Below, in pieces: positions 6,869-12,838 of a stretch of 12,838 nt of DNA. The position numbers and the translations under genes are program-made. The notes beneath the pieces are model-generated. The model searched no databases and was not told the origin of the DNA. It was given only the letters and a program-made list of their open reading frames with translations. Positions within the stretch are counted from its first letter, which is position 1. Every line of letters begins with the position of its first letter. Source of the stretch: an uncultured Collinsella sp. (GTDB lineage Bacteria; Actinomycetota; Coriobacteriia; Coriobacteriales; Coriobacteriaceae); assembly GCA_958349325.1 (NCBI GenBank), contig CATWCP010000028.1, positions 1 to 12,838 on the forward strand. The letters run 5' to 3'.

Positions 6869-7999
6869 ATGTCTGAGTTTGCTGCCGGTCCTGCCGGTCG
6901 TATCGAGCGTGTCCGTGCCCTGATGGCCGAGCGTGGCTACGACGCCATCGTGGTGCGCGACGAGGCCAACCTTCGTTGGCTTACGGGCGTGAAGGGCGTT
7001 TTCGATTACACCTTTGAATTCCCGCACGCGGCGTTTATTACGGCCGACCAGTGCCTGTTCCATACCGACTCGCGCTACCTCAACAGCTTTGAGGAGAACA
7101 CGCCCGCCGGCAGCCCCTGGGTTTACGACATGGACGAGGGTACCATTCCCGGCTGGGTCGCCGGCAAGATCGCAGCCAACAAGTGCCGTGTCTGCGCTGT
7201 CGAAGACGATATGCAGATTAACTTCTACCAGGGTATTCAGCGCGGCCTGGAGGACCGTTCCGTCGCCTGCATGCTAACGCTGATGCACGACGACATCCGC
7301 AAGATGCGCGCCATCAAGGATGCCGAGGAGATCGAGCTCATGCGCCATGCGCAGTCGATCACCGATGCCGCCTTCCAGCATATGCTCGGCTTTATTAAGC
7401 CTGGTATGACCGAGAAGCAGGTTCGCAACGAGCTCGAGAACTTTATGTTCGCCAACGGCGCCGACAGCCTGGCCTTCGGCTCCATCGTGGCGAGCGGTCC
7501 CAACACCGCCAACCCGCATGCCGTGCCGAGCGACCGCGTGATCGAGAAGGGCGATTTCGTTCTTATGGATTACGGCGCGGGCTACTGCGATTACCGCTCC
7601 GACATGACACGCACCGTCGTGATGGGCGAGCCCACGCAGGAGCAGCTCGACCTGTACGCGCTCGTGCGCCGTACACACGAGGAGTGCGTCGCCGCCATCC
7701 ATCCGGGCGTCGAGGGCAACGACATCTTCAAGCTCTCTAAGAAGATCATCGGCGATGCCGGCTATGGCGATTACTACAACCATGGTCTGGGCCACGGCGT
7801 TGGTATCGACATCCACGAGCTGCCCAACTTCAACCGCAGTAAGAACACCATCGAGATCGGCTCGGTTGTCACCATGGAGCCCGGCGTCTACCTGCCCGGC
7901 GTGGGCGGCGTGCGCCTGGAGGACTACGGCGTGGTCACCGAGAACGGCTACGAGCCCTTCACCAAGACCCCGCACGACCTGCACATTATCGACTGCTAG
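6869..7999 (+). CDS. pepP: Xaa-Pro aminopeptidase (M24B metallopeptidase)
   Basis: Cytoplasmic dinuclear-metal peptidase that removes an N-terminal residue preceding proline. Its 376 residues match short PepP/PepQ-like M24B enzymes of Gram-positive bacteria. Residues 1 to about 135 form the creatinase-like N-terminal domain (RIERVRALMAERGYDAIVV, then FITADQCLFHTDSRY). The rest is the pita-bread catalytic domain beginning at MRAIKDAEEIELMRHA. All five metal ligands are visible: D234 (MDYGAG), D245 (SDMTRT), H309 (GLGHGVG), E337 (MEPGVYL) and E351 (VRLEDYG); H305 is a likely catalytic histidine. The start ATG 6869 follows AAGAAAGGAA. A 132-nt gap with a promoter-like element lies upstream and a strong terminator downstream, so it is probably transcribed on its own. 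Prolidase (PepQ) is the main alternative; sequence reading alone does not fully separate the two. Confidence 0.92.
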   Translation: MSEFAAGPAGRIERVRALMAERGYDAIVVRDEANLRWLTGVKGVFDYTFEFPHAAFITADQCLFHTDSRYLNSFEENTPAGSPWVYDMDEGTIPGWVAGKIAANKCRVCAVEDDMQINFYQGIQRGLEDRSVACMLTLMHDDIRKMRAIKDAEEIELMRHAQSITDAAFQHMLGFIKPGMTEKQVRNELENFMFANGADSLAFGSIVASGPNTANPHAVPSDRVIEKGDFVLMDYGAGYCDYRSDMTRTVVMGEPTQEQLDLYALVRRTHEECVAAIHPGVEGNDIFKLSKKIIGDAGYGDYYNHGLGHGVGIDIHELPNFNRSKNTIEIGSVVTMEPGVYLPGVGGVRLEDYGVVTENGYEPFTKTPHDLHIIDC

Positions 8000-8013
8000 T
8001 CTACTTCGGTAGA
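8000..8013 (+). other. Small UUCG tetraloop hairpin after the aminopeptidase stop
   Basis: TCTAC-TTCG-GTAGA forms a 5-bp stem closed by the very stable UUCG loop. It begins one base after the stop codon and ends nine bases before the terminator stem. It may protect or shape the mRNA 3' end; a function is inference only. Confidence 0.5.
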
Positions 8014-8022
8014 TAGTTTGGG

Positions 8023-8065
8023 GCGGGGCGTCCGGATCGATTCGGACGCCCCGCGTTCTCTTTTT
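8023..8065 (+). terminator. Strong Rho-independent terminator
   Basis: A perfect 12-bp GC-rich stem (GCGGGGCGTCCG at 8023-8034 with CGGACGCCCCGC at 8043-8054) has an 8-base loop and is followed by GTTCTCTTTTT (8055-8065). This is the classic intrinsic terminator layout. It separates the aminopeptidase gene from the efp run. Confidence 0.93.
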
Positions 8066-8076
8066 ATGCGCTCGCC

Positions 8077-8102
8077 GCAGGCGCCGCCTGCAAGTGTATA
8101 AT
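8077..8102 (+). promoter_or_regulatory. efp-run promoter with an upstream dyad
   Basis: TATAAT at 8097-8102 is a perfect -10 box, directly preceded by TG. The expected -35 position (around 8074-8079) has no consensus and instead overlaps a perfect inverted repeat, GCAGGC-GCC-GCCTGC at 8077-8091. Transcription would begin near 8109 and leave a leader of about 50 nt with a small GGACGC/GCGTTC hairpin (8121-8136). The dyad could be an operator or chance in GC-rich DNA. Confidence 0.6.
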
Positions 8103-8159
8103 TTCTATCGTATGTAATTTGGACGCTTGTGCGTTCTGCCCATAACAAGAAAGGTCGCT

Positions 8160-8723
8160 ATGCCTACCATTTCTACCGCCGACTTCAAGAACGGCCTCGG
8201 TCTCCGCATCAAGGACAAGGTCTACACCATCGTCGAGTTCCAGCATGTCAAGCCGGGCAAGGGCGGCGCGTTTGTGCGCTACAAGACCCGCGACATCAAG
8301 AGCGGCCGCGTCGTCGAGAACACCTGCAACGCCGGCACCAAGTTCGAGAGCGTCATGCTCACCACCCGTGAGTTCCAGTACCTCTACAACGATGGCACCG
8401 ACTACATCTTCATGGACAACGAGTCCTATGAGCAGGTTCCCGTTCCCGAGGACATGGTGGGCGAGAACTCCAAGTGGCTGCGCGAGAACGACATCTGCCA
8501 GCTGCTCTTCGCCGACGATGAGCTCATGGGCGTGACCCCGCCGATGTTCATCGAGACCACCATTGTCCAAACCGACCCGGGCTTTAAGGGCGACACCGTC
8601 CAGGGTTCCACCAAGCCGGCCACGATCGACACCGGCGCTGTCATCCAGGTCCCCATGTACCTCAACGAGGGCGAGGTCATCAAGGTTGACACCCGTGACG
8701 GCAAGTTCGTCTCCCGCGTCTAG
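8160..8723 (+). CDS. efp: Translation elongation factor P
   Basis: EF-P binds stalled ribosomes between the P and E sites and relieves arrest at polyproline stretches. The protein has 187 residues, the standard length, with an N-terminal KOW-like domain (1 to about 62) and two OB domains. The tip loop reads HVKPGKGGAF, placing K34 at the position that is post-translationally modified in E. coli EF-P. The stretches TCNAGTKFESVMLTTREFQYLYNDG and, near the C-terminus, VDTRDGKFVSRV fit the family. ATG 8160 follows AAGAAAGG at 8147-8154 and gives the canonical MPTISTADFKNG; the frame extends 11 codons upstream but with no family match. No modification enzyme gene (epmA, epmB, earP, ymfI) is in the window. 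It leads a seven-gene run; the next gene begins after 24 nt. Confidence 0.97.
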   Translation: MPTISTADFKNGLGLRIKDKVYTIVEFQHVKPGKGGAFVRYKTRDIKSGRVVENTCNAGTKFESVMLTTREFQYLYNDGTDYIFMDNESYEQVPVPEDMVGENSKWLRENDICQLLFADDELMGVTPPMFIETTIVQTDPGFKGDTVQGSTKPATIDTGAVIQVPMYLNEGEVIKVDTRDGKFVSRV

Positions 8724-8747
8724 CAACCAACTTCTCTAGGAGGACTC

Positions 8748-9110
8748 ATGCCCCAGGAAATCAAGATTGACGGCATCGGCATTTCGCCCGATGTTCTGAC
8801 CGCCATCGTCTCGCGCGCCGTGTCCGATGTCGAGGGCATCGCCTCCGTTGGCGTCAAGGACCTTGCCACTAATCTTGTCTCCATGATGCTCTCGTCCAAG
8901 GCCCCGGCTTCCGAGCCGGCGGTCGAGGCCGAGGTCGTTGGCGACAAGCTCGCACTCACCGTGCGTGTCGTGGTGTTCTTTGGCTATCCGTTCAAGAAAC
9001 TCGCCGAGGCCGTTCGCGCCGCCGTGGTCGCCGCCATCGATGCTCAGGTGGGCGTCGAGGTCGAGCGCGTCGACGTTTGCATTGACGGCCTCGTTTTCCC
9101 CAAGGAGTAA
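8748..9110 (+). CDS. Asp23/Gls24-family protein
   Basis: A 120-residue protein of the Asp23/Gls24 (DUF322) type, whose better-studied members are linked to the cell envelope and alkaline or envelope stress in Firmicutes. The reading is based on ISPDVLTAIVSRAVSDVEGIASVG near the start, the alternating hydrophobic strand LALTVRVVVFFGYPFKKLAEAVRAAVVAAI and a closing VERVDVCIDGLVF, all typical of the family. There is no signal peptide or membrane segment, so it should be cytoplasmic, perhaps membrane-associated through partners. ATG 8748 has an excellent AGGAGG at 8738-8743. It lies 24 nt after efp and 3 nt before nusB. B. subtilis also has an Asp23-family gene (yqhY) next to nusB, which supports the assignment. 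Its exact role here is unknown. Confidence 0.88.
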   Translation: MPQEIKIDGIGISPDVLTAIVSRAVSDVEGIASVGVKDLATNLVSMMLSSKAPASEPAVEAEVVGDKLALTVRVVVFFGYPFKKLAEAVRAAVVAAIDAQVGVEVERVDVCIDGLVFPKE

Positions 9111-9113
9111 CCT

Positions 9114-9701
9114 TTGAGCCTTAAGGTTTATCGCGGGCGCACGCTTGCCCGCAGTCAGGCGCTGCAGCTGCTGTTTCAGGCCGAGGCCACGGACAGCCCG
9201 CTCGAGCGCGTCCTCGAGGGCGATTTCCTGATCTCGAAGGGCCCCCTCGACCCCTATGCGCTCGAGCTTTGCCGTGGTGCCTACGAGCATATCGAACGCA
9301 TCGACTGTGCCCTGCGCGCCGTCGCCAAGAACTGGGATCTTATGCGCATGCCCGGCGCCGACCGCAACCTGCTGCGTATCGCCGTCTACGAGATGCGCTT
9401 CCTCACCGACGAGGAGGTCTCGGACGCCATCGTGATCAACGAGGCCGTCGAGCTTGCCAAGGCCTATGGCACCGATCAGTCCGCGTCGTTTGTCAACGGC
9501 GTGCTGGGCAAGATCGCTCGTAGCGAGGAGCTGCCGGGTGAGGATCTGTACCAGGAGCTGCTGGCCGAAGATCGCGCTCGCGAGGAGGCGCAGGCTGCCG
9601 AGGCGGCCGCCAAGGTCGCTGCCGCTCAGGCTGCCGCCGGTGTACTTGCCGAGGATGCGGACGCTGCTGAGGCCGTCGAGGCCGACTCCGTCGAGGAGTA
9701 G
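9114..9701 (+). CDS. nusB: Transcription antitermination factor NusB with acidic Ala-rich tail
   Basis: NusB pairs with NusE (ribosomal protein S10) on boxA RNA to promote antitermination, chiefly of rRNA operons. The all-helical core occupies residues 1 to about 137, with RTLARSQALQLLFQAEAT at the start and RNLLRIAVYEMRF, SDAIVINEAVELAKAYGTDQSASFVNGVLGKIAR at the end; these are strong family signatures. From L140 onward there is an extension of about 55 residues rich in Ala and Glu, making 195 residues against 140-150 usually. The start is TTG 9114, supported by AAGGAG (9102-9107) and by the absence of any nearby in-frame ATG. It lies 3 nt after the Asp23-family gene and 2 nt before xseB, so it is almost certainly co-transcribed with efp. 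Confidence 0.93.
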   Translation: MSLKVYRGRTLARSQALQLLFQAEATDSPLERVLEGDFLISKGPLDPYALELCRGAYEHIERIDCALRAVAKNWDLMRMPGADRNLLRIAVYEMRFLTDEEVSDAIVINEAVELAKAYGTDQSASFVNGVLGKIARSEELPGEDLYQELLAEDRAREEAQAAEAAAKVAAAQAAAGVLAEDADAAEAVEADSVEE

Positions 9702-9703
9702 CC

Positions 9704-9943
9704 ATGCCAGAGGGTTCCGTCCGCAACTTCGATGAGATCTCGGATCGCCTGGACCAGATCATCGCTACCGTTCGCTCCAAGGATACGTCCTTGGAGCGTT
9801 CGCTCGATCTGTTTGACGAGGCGATTGAGCTGGGCTCCCGCGCGGTCGATATGGTCGACAAGTTTGAGTTGACGCCGCGTGAGGCCGATAAGCTCGAACA
9901 GGAATACGATGAGGATGCGGCAAACGAATCCCAGGATAGCTAG
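9704..9943 (+). CDS. xseB: Exodeoxyribonuclease VII small subunit
   Basis: Small helical subunit that, with XseA, forms exonuclease VII, a single-strand-specific DNase. It has 79 residues, the normal size. The pattern FDEISDRLDQIIATVRSKDTSLERSLDLFDEAIELGSRA matches the XseB helical hairpin (family: F-E-LE-IV-LE-G-LSLEESL-LFE-G--L). The acidic C-terminal tail (EQEYDEDAANESQDS) is common in the family. ATG 9704 lies 2 nt after nusB and has GAGGAG at 9693-9698. xseA is usually adjacent but is not found in this window, so the partner must be elsewhere in the genome or absent. Confidence 0.88.
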   Translation: MPEGSVRNFDEISDRLDQIIATVRSKDTSLERSLDLFDEAIELGSRAVDMVDKFELTPREADKLEQEYDEDAANESQDS

Positions 9944-9978
9944 GCCGCATCTCTGGATACGAATGGTTGATGGCATTC

Positions 9979-10782
9979 ATGAAACGCGTGCGTCTTGATG
10001 ACGAACTGATTTCACAGGGCATCTGCGCCGATCGCGCGGATGCCCTTCGCACTCTTATGGCCGGCTTGGTCTCGAGTGGCGGCGAGCGCTTGACTTCGCC
10101 GGGTCTTAAGGTGATGCCGGGGCTGCCGCTGCACGTGAAGGGGCGTATTCCCTATGTTGGCCGCGGCGGTCTTAAGCTCGAAGGCGCGCTTGATGCGTTT
10201 GGCATCAATCCGACGGGCCTTGCCTGTTTGGATGTGGGCTGCTCTACCGGCGGTTTTACCGATTGCCTGCTCAAGCGCGGAGCTGCGACTGTTGTCTCTG
10301 TGGACGTGGGTCGCGCCCAGTTCGATTGGTCGTTGCGTCAGGACGATCGCGTGACGCTGCATGAGCGCACAAACGTGACGCAGCTGCCTGAGCTTGGCTA
10401 TGCCGGCGCCATCGACCTGGCTGTGTGTGATGTCTCGTTTACCAGCATCGCGAACATTATCGATGCGGTACTGGCGTGCCTGGCGCCTACGGGTGCATTC
10501 TGCACGCTCGTAAAGCCGCAGTTTGAAGCTCCGGCGGCGCTGGTGGGCGAGGGCGGCATTGTGACCGATCCCGCCGTGCGCCGCGATACGCTCGTGGCGG
10601 CGGTTGAGCTCTTTGCTGCCAAGGGGCTGTTCCCGGTCGATGTGTGCGTGTCGCCCATTCATGGTGCCAAGGGCAACGTTGAGTTTTTCCTGTACGGCAC
10701 GAGATTTGAATCTGGCGACCGCTCGCAAGACGTGCTGCAATCCCAGGTATCGGTTTTGAGCGAGAAAGCTGCAACGCTATGA
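9979..10782 (+). CDS. tlyA: TlyA-family rRNA 2'-O-methyltransferase
   Basis: Two-domain protein of 267 residues: an S4 RNA-binding domain (1 to about 62, MKRVRLDDELISQGICADRADALRTLMAGLV) and an FtsJ-like Rossmann methyltransferase domain. In Mycobacterium, TlyA methylates 16S and 23S rRNA at 2'-O positions; homologues are often annotated as hemolysins. The linker shows PYVGRGGLKLEGAL, the SAM site is LDVGCSTGGFTDC (D85 onward), followed by VDVGRAQFDWSLR, CDVSFTSI, LVKPQFE and GNVEFFL. K66, D151, K179 and E235 fit the K-D-K-E catalytic set. ATG 9979 is preferred because family proteins begin M-K-R-x-R-L-D; TTG 9967 and ATG 9970 are in frame and possible, and none has a strong ribosome binding site. 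It begins 35 nt after xseB and its stop overlaps nadK as ATGA. Confidence 0.93.
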   Translation: MKRVRLDDELISQGICADRADALRTLMAGLVSSGGERLTSPGLKVMPGLPLHVKGRIPYVGRGGLKLEGALDAFGINPTGLACLDVGCSTGGFTDCLLKRGAATVVSVDVGRAQFDWSLRQDDRVTLHERTNVTQLPELGYAGAIDLAVCDVSFTSIANIIDAVLACLAPTGAFCTLVKPQFEAPAALVGEGGIVTDPAVRRDTLVAAVELFAAKGLFPVDVCVSPIHGAKGNVEFFLYGTRFESGDRSQDVLQSQVSVLSEKAATL

Positions 10783-11639
10783 AGGTCTTTCTGGTTCCCA
10801 ATTACTACAAGCAAGAGGCGGTCGAGAGCGGCCTGATGCTCGAGCTTTGGCTGACGCGCCAGGGCTATGAGGTCGCATGGGCTGCCGACCAGCGATCGAA
10901 GATTCAGAGCACGCCTGATATTGACGGCTCCGATCTGGTCATTACGCTCGGCGGTGACGGTACGTTGCTGCGCGCTGCCCGCATCCTCAACCATCGCGAG
11001 ATTCCTATCCTCGGTCTTTCCTATGGTCACCTGGGCTTTTTAACTGCTGCGAGCCCCGAGGAGCGCGACATTCTGCAGGTCGTGAGCGACGCCCTTTCCG
11101 GCGAGCTGCACGTGAGCCGTCGCGCCACCATCGCCGCGGATATCGTGTCCGTGCGCGAAGACGGTACGAAGGATGTCGTGCGCACCTTCGCCCTCAACGA
11201 CATGGCGCTTACCCGCGGTCCGCTGTCCGATATGGTCGAGTTCGACATCACGGTGTCGGGCCACCATATCGACCGACTGCGTGGCGACGGCGTGGTCGTG
11301 TCCACGGCGACTGGTTCTACGGGGTACGCGCTCAGTGCCGGTGGCCCCATCGTGAGCCCCGACTATACGGGTATGGTCTGCGTACCTATTGCGCCGCACA
11401 CCATTCAGGCTCGTGCCTTCTTGACTTCGCCGAGTGATGTCGTCGAAATCTTTATGTCTGATGACCGTCCGAGCGTTCCGGCGATCGCTATCGATGGACA
11501 ATTTATTACTTGCGATGGCACCGTTGAGAGCGTGGCGGTGCGTCGCGGGCCCGGTGATGTGCTGCTGCTGGATTACGGCCCCGAGAGCTTCTATAACTCG
11601 GTGAGCCGCGTATTCTACGGAGTCCGTCATGATCGATGA
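10779..11639 (+). CDS. nadK: NAD kinase
   Basis: Cytoplasmic ATP- or polyphosphate-dependent enzyme that phosphorylates NAD to NADP. It has 286 residues, the usual length. The GGDGT motif is at 58-62 with catalytic D60. It is followed by LGLSYGHLGFLT (NADK usually has the IN-G-LGFL form; the Asn is replaced here by SY), the NE/ND motif as N140-D141, and GDGVVVSTATGSTGYALSAGGPIV from about 169, the NAD-binding signature. DGQFITCDGTVESVAVRR near the end also fits. The start ATG 10779 overlaps the tlyA stop by 4 nt. The tlyA-nadK-recN order is common in Gram-positive bacteria and supports the call. Confidence 0.95.
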   Translation: MKVFLVPNYYKQEAVESGLMLELWLTRQGYEVAWAADQRSKIQSTPDIDGSDLVITLGGDGTLLRAARILNHREIPILGLSYGHLGFLTAASPEERDILQVVSDALSGELHVSRRATIAADIVSVREDGTKDVVRTFALNDMALTRGPLSDMVEFDITVSGHHIDRLRGDGVVVSTATGSTGYALSAGGPIVSPDYTGMVCVPIAPHTIQARAFLTSPSDVVEIFMSDDRPSVPAIAIDGQFITCDGTVESVAVRRGPGDVLLLDYGPESFYNSVSRVFYGVRHDR

Positions 11640-12838
11640 GCTGCAGGTTTCTAACATTGCGCTCATTCGCGAGGCGACGCTGCTGCCGAGTGCCGGCCTG
11701 ACTGTCCTGACCGGCGAGACCGGTGCCGGCAAGACCGCGCTGCTCTCGGCCCTCAAGCTTATTTTGGGTGAGCGCGCGGATTCGTCTATGGTGCGCGAGG
11801 GCGAGGCGCTGGCGAGCGTCGAGGCGCGCCTGTTTGACGGCCCGCACGACACGGAGGGCTTTATCGTGCAGCGCAGTCTTTCTGCCGAGGGCCGCAGCCG
11901 AGTGAAGATTGACGGACGCATCGCCAGTGTGCGCGAGCTTTCGGAGCGCGTTGGCGTGATGATGGATCTGTGCGGCCAACACGAGCACCAGCGCTTGCTC
12001 GATCCGGCGCATCATGTTGCGATGGTCGATGCCTGGGCAGGGCGCCCTGCACTCGAGGCGCTCGAGCACTACCGCGCCTGCTTTAAGGCTTCGCGCGCTG
12101 CCGCTAAGGAGGTTCGACGTGTCGAAGAGACCTCGCGTGCGCAGGGGAGCCGCGTCGAGGAAGCGCGCTTTGCGCTCGAGCGTATCGGCGAGGTCGACCC
12201 CAAACCGGGCGAGTATGAGGAACTCGAGGAACTGCTGCCGCGCTCCGAACATGCCGAGGTGCTGGTTGCCACAGCTAATGATGCCCATGCATCGCTTGCC
12301 TCTGAAGGGGGAGCGCTCGATGCCGTGAACAGCGCCGTGGCAGAACTTTCCCGTATGGCTTCCGTCGATCGCAAACTTGGCGACATTGCCGATTTGCTTT
12401 CGGATGCCTGTATCTCCCTTGAGGATTGCGCGAACGAACTTCGTGCCTATCGCGATGGCGTCGCCTTCGATCCGCGCGAGCTCGCTCGCATGCGTGAGCG
12501 GTATTCCGACCTCAAGGGCCTGCTGCGTCAGTGGGGTCCTACCATGGACGATGTTTTTGCCATGCGCGATCGCTCGCAAGAGCTGCTGTCCCTGGTCGAT
12601 GATGGCGATGAACAGATCAGAAAGGCGCGTGAGGCACTCGGGAGCGCCGAGCACGAGTTGTTTGCCGCTGCCAAGGCACTTAAGCGCGCTCGCAATGTGG
12701 CGGCCCCGCGCTTCTGCCACGAGGTTTGCCGCCAGATGGCTCGCCTGGAGATGGGCGGCGCCGAGCTCGTCTGGGAGTCGCGTGATCTTCCCCGTGCTGA
12801 GTGGACGCCCGTTGGTCCTTCGAGCTACGAGCTGCTAT
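11629..12838 (+). CDS. recN: DNA repair protein RecN (partial, runs off the right edge)
   Basis: SMC-like ATPase that gathers and holds DNA ends early in double-strand break repair. Only the first 403 codons are present and the frame is still open at the window end. ATG 11629 gives MIDELQVSNIALIREATL, the canonical RecN N-terminus, with GGAG at 11619-11622; it overlaps the nadK end by 11 nt. The Walker A motif is GETGAGKT (29-36) and the CGQHEHQRLL stretch at 115-124 is the RecN Q-loop region signature. From about 140 the protein is charged and helical, as expected of the coiled-coil arms, with LERIGEVDPKPGEYEELEELL matching the family. The usual LKRKYG element reads LLRQWG. The Walker B and signature motifs would lie beyond the edge. 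Confidence 0.95.
   Translation, partial: MIDELQVSNIALIREATLLPSAGLTVLTGETGAGKTALLSALKLILGERADSSMVREGEALASVEARLFDGPHDTEGFIVQRSLSAEGRSRVKIDGRIASVRELSERVGVMMDLCGQHEHQRLLDPAHHVAMVDAWAGRPALEALEHYRACFKASRAAAKEVRRVEETSRAQGSRVEEARFALERIGEVDPKPGEYEELEELLPRSEHAEVLVATANDAHASLASEGGALDAVNSAVAELSRMASVDRKLGDIADLLSDACISLEDCANELRAYRDGVAFDPRELARMRERYSDLKGLLRQWGPTMDDVFAMRDRSQELLSLVDDGDEQIRKAREALGSAEHELFAAAKALKRARNVAAPRFCHEVCRQMARLEMGGAELVWESRDLPRAEWTPVGPSSYELL

Noticed and set aside
11506..12720. A 404-codon open frame on the - strand opposite nadK and recN
   Set aside because: The + strand encodes clear RecN with Walker A and QHEHQ motifs, so the reverse frame is compositional.

Overview
The window is a GC-rich, gene-dense stretch of bacterial housekeeping DNA, with every gene on the + strand. 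Protein character and gene content (EF-P, an Asp23/Gls24-like protein, NusB, TlyA, NadK and RecN in one cluster; MltG with a long cytoplasmic N-terminus; a YqeG-type HAD protein) suggest an actinobacterium of the class Coriobacteriia, most likely Collinsella or a close relative. That assignment rests on recognition, not on a database search. No mobile element, CRISPR array, tRNA or rRNA gene, or sign of recent transfer was seen.

Layout. (1) 60-6736 is a tightly packed run, probably one operon: alaS, ruvX, mltG, a yqeG-like phosphatase, aroK and an AroB-like gene, with spacings from +17 nt down to 8-nt overlaps. (2) 6737-6868 is a 132-nt gap with a -35-like TTGACA and a strong nested hairpin. 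It leads into a lone Xaa-Pro aminopeptidase gene (6869-7999), closed by a clear intrinsic terminator. (3) After a second gap with a good -10 box, 8160-12838 carries efp, an asp23-family gene, nusB, xseB, tlyA, nadK and recN, again close-packed or overlapping. recN runs off the right edge.

The genes cover translation (AlaRS, EF-P, TlyA rRNA methylation, NusB and RuvX in rRNA transcription or maturation), cell wall synthesis (MltG, possibly the Asp23-family protein), aromatic biosynthesis (AroK and the AroB homologue), peptide turnover (PepP), NADP supply (NadK) and DNA repair (XseB, RecN).

Most of the window is ordinary. The observation most worth following is the AroB-like protein at 5627-6736. 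It keeps the length and overall layout of 3-dehydroquinate synthase, yet it has lost nearly all the NAD-, zinc- and substrate-binding motifs, while sitting directly behind a shikimate kinase gene whose motifs look intact. The structured leader of the aminopeptidase gene is second.
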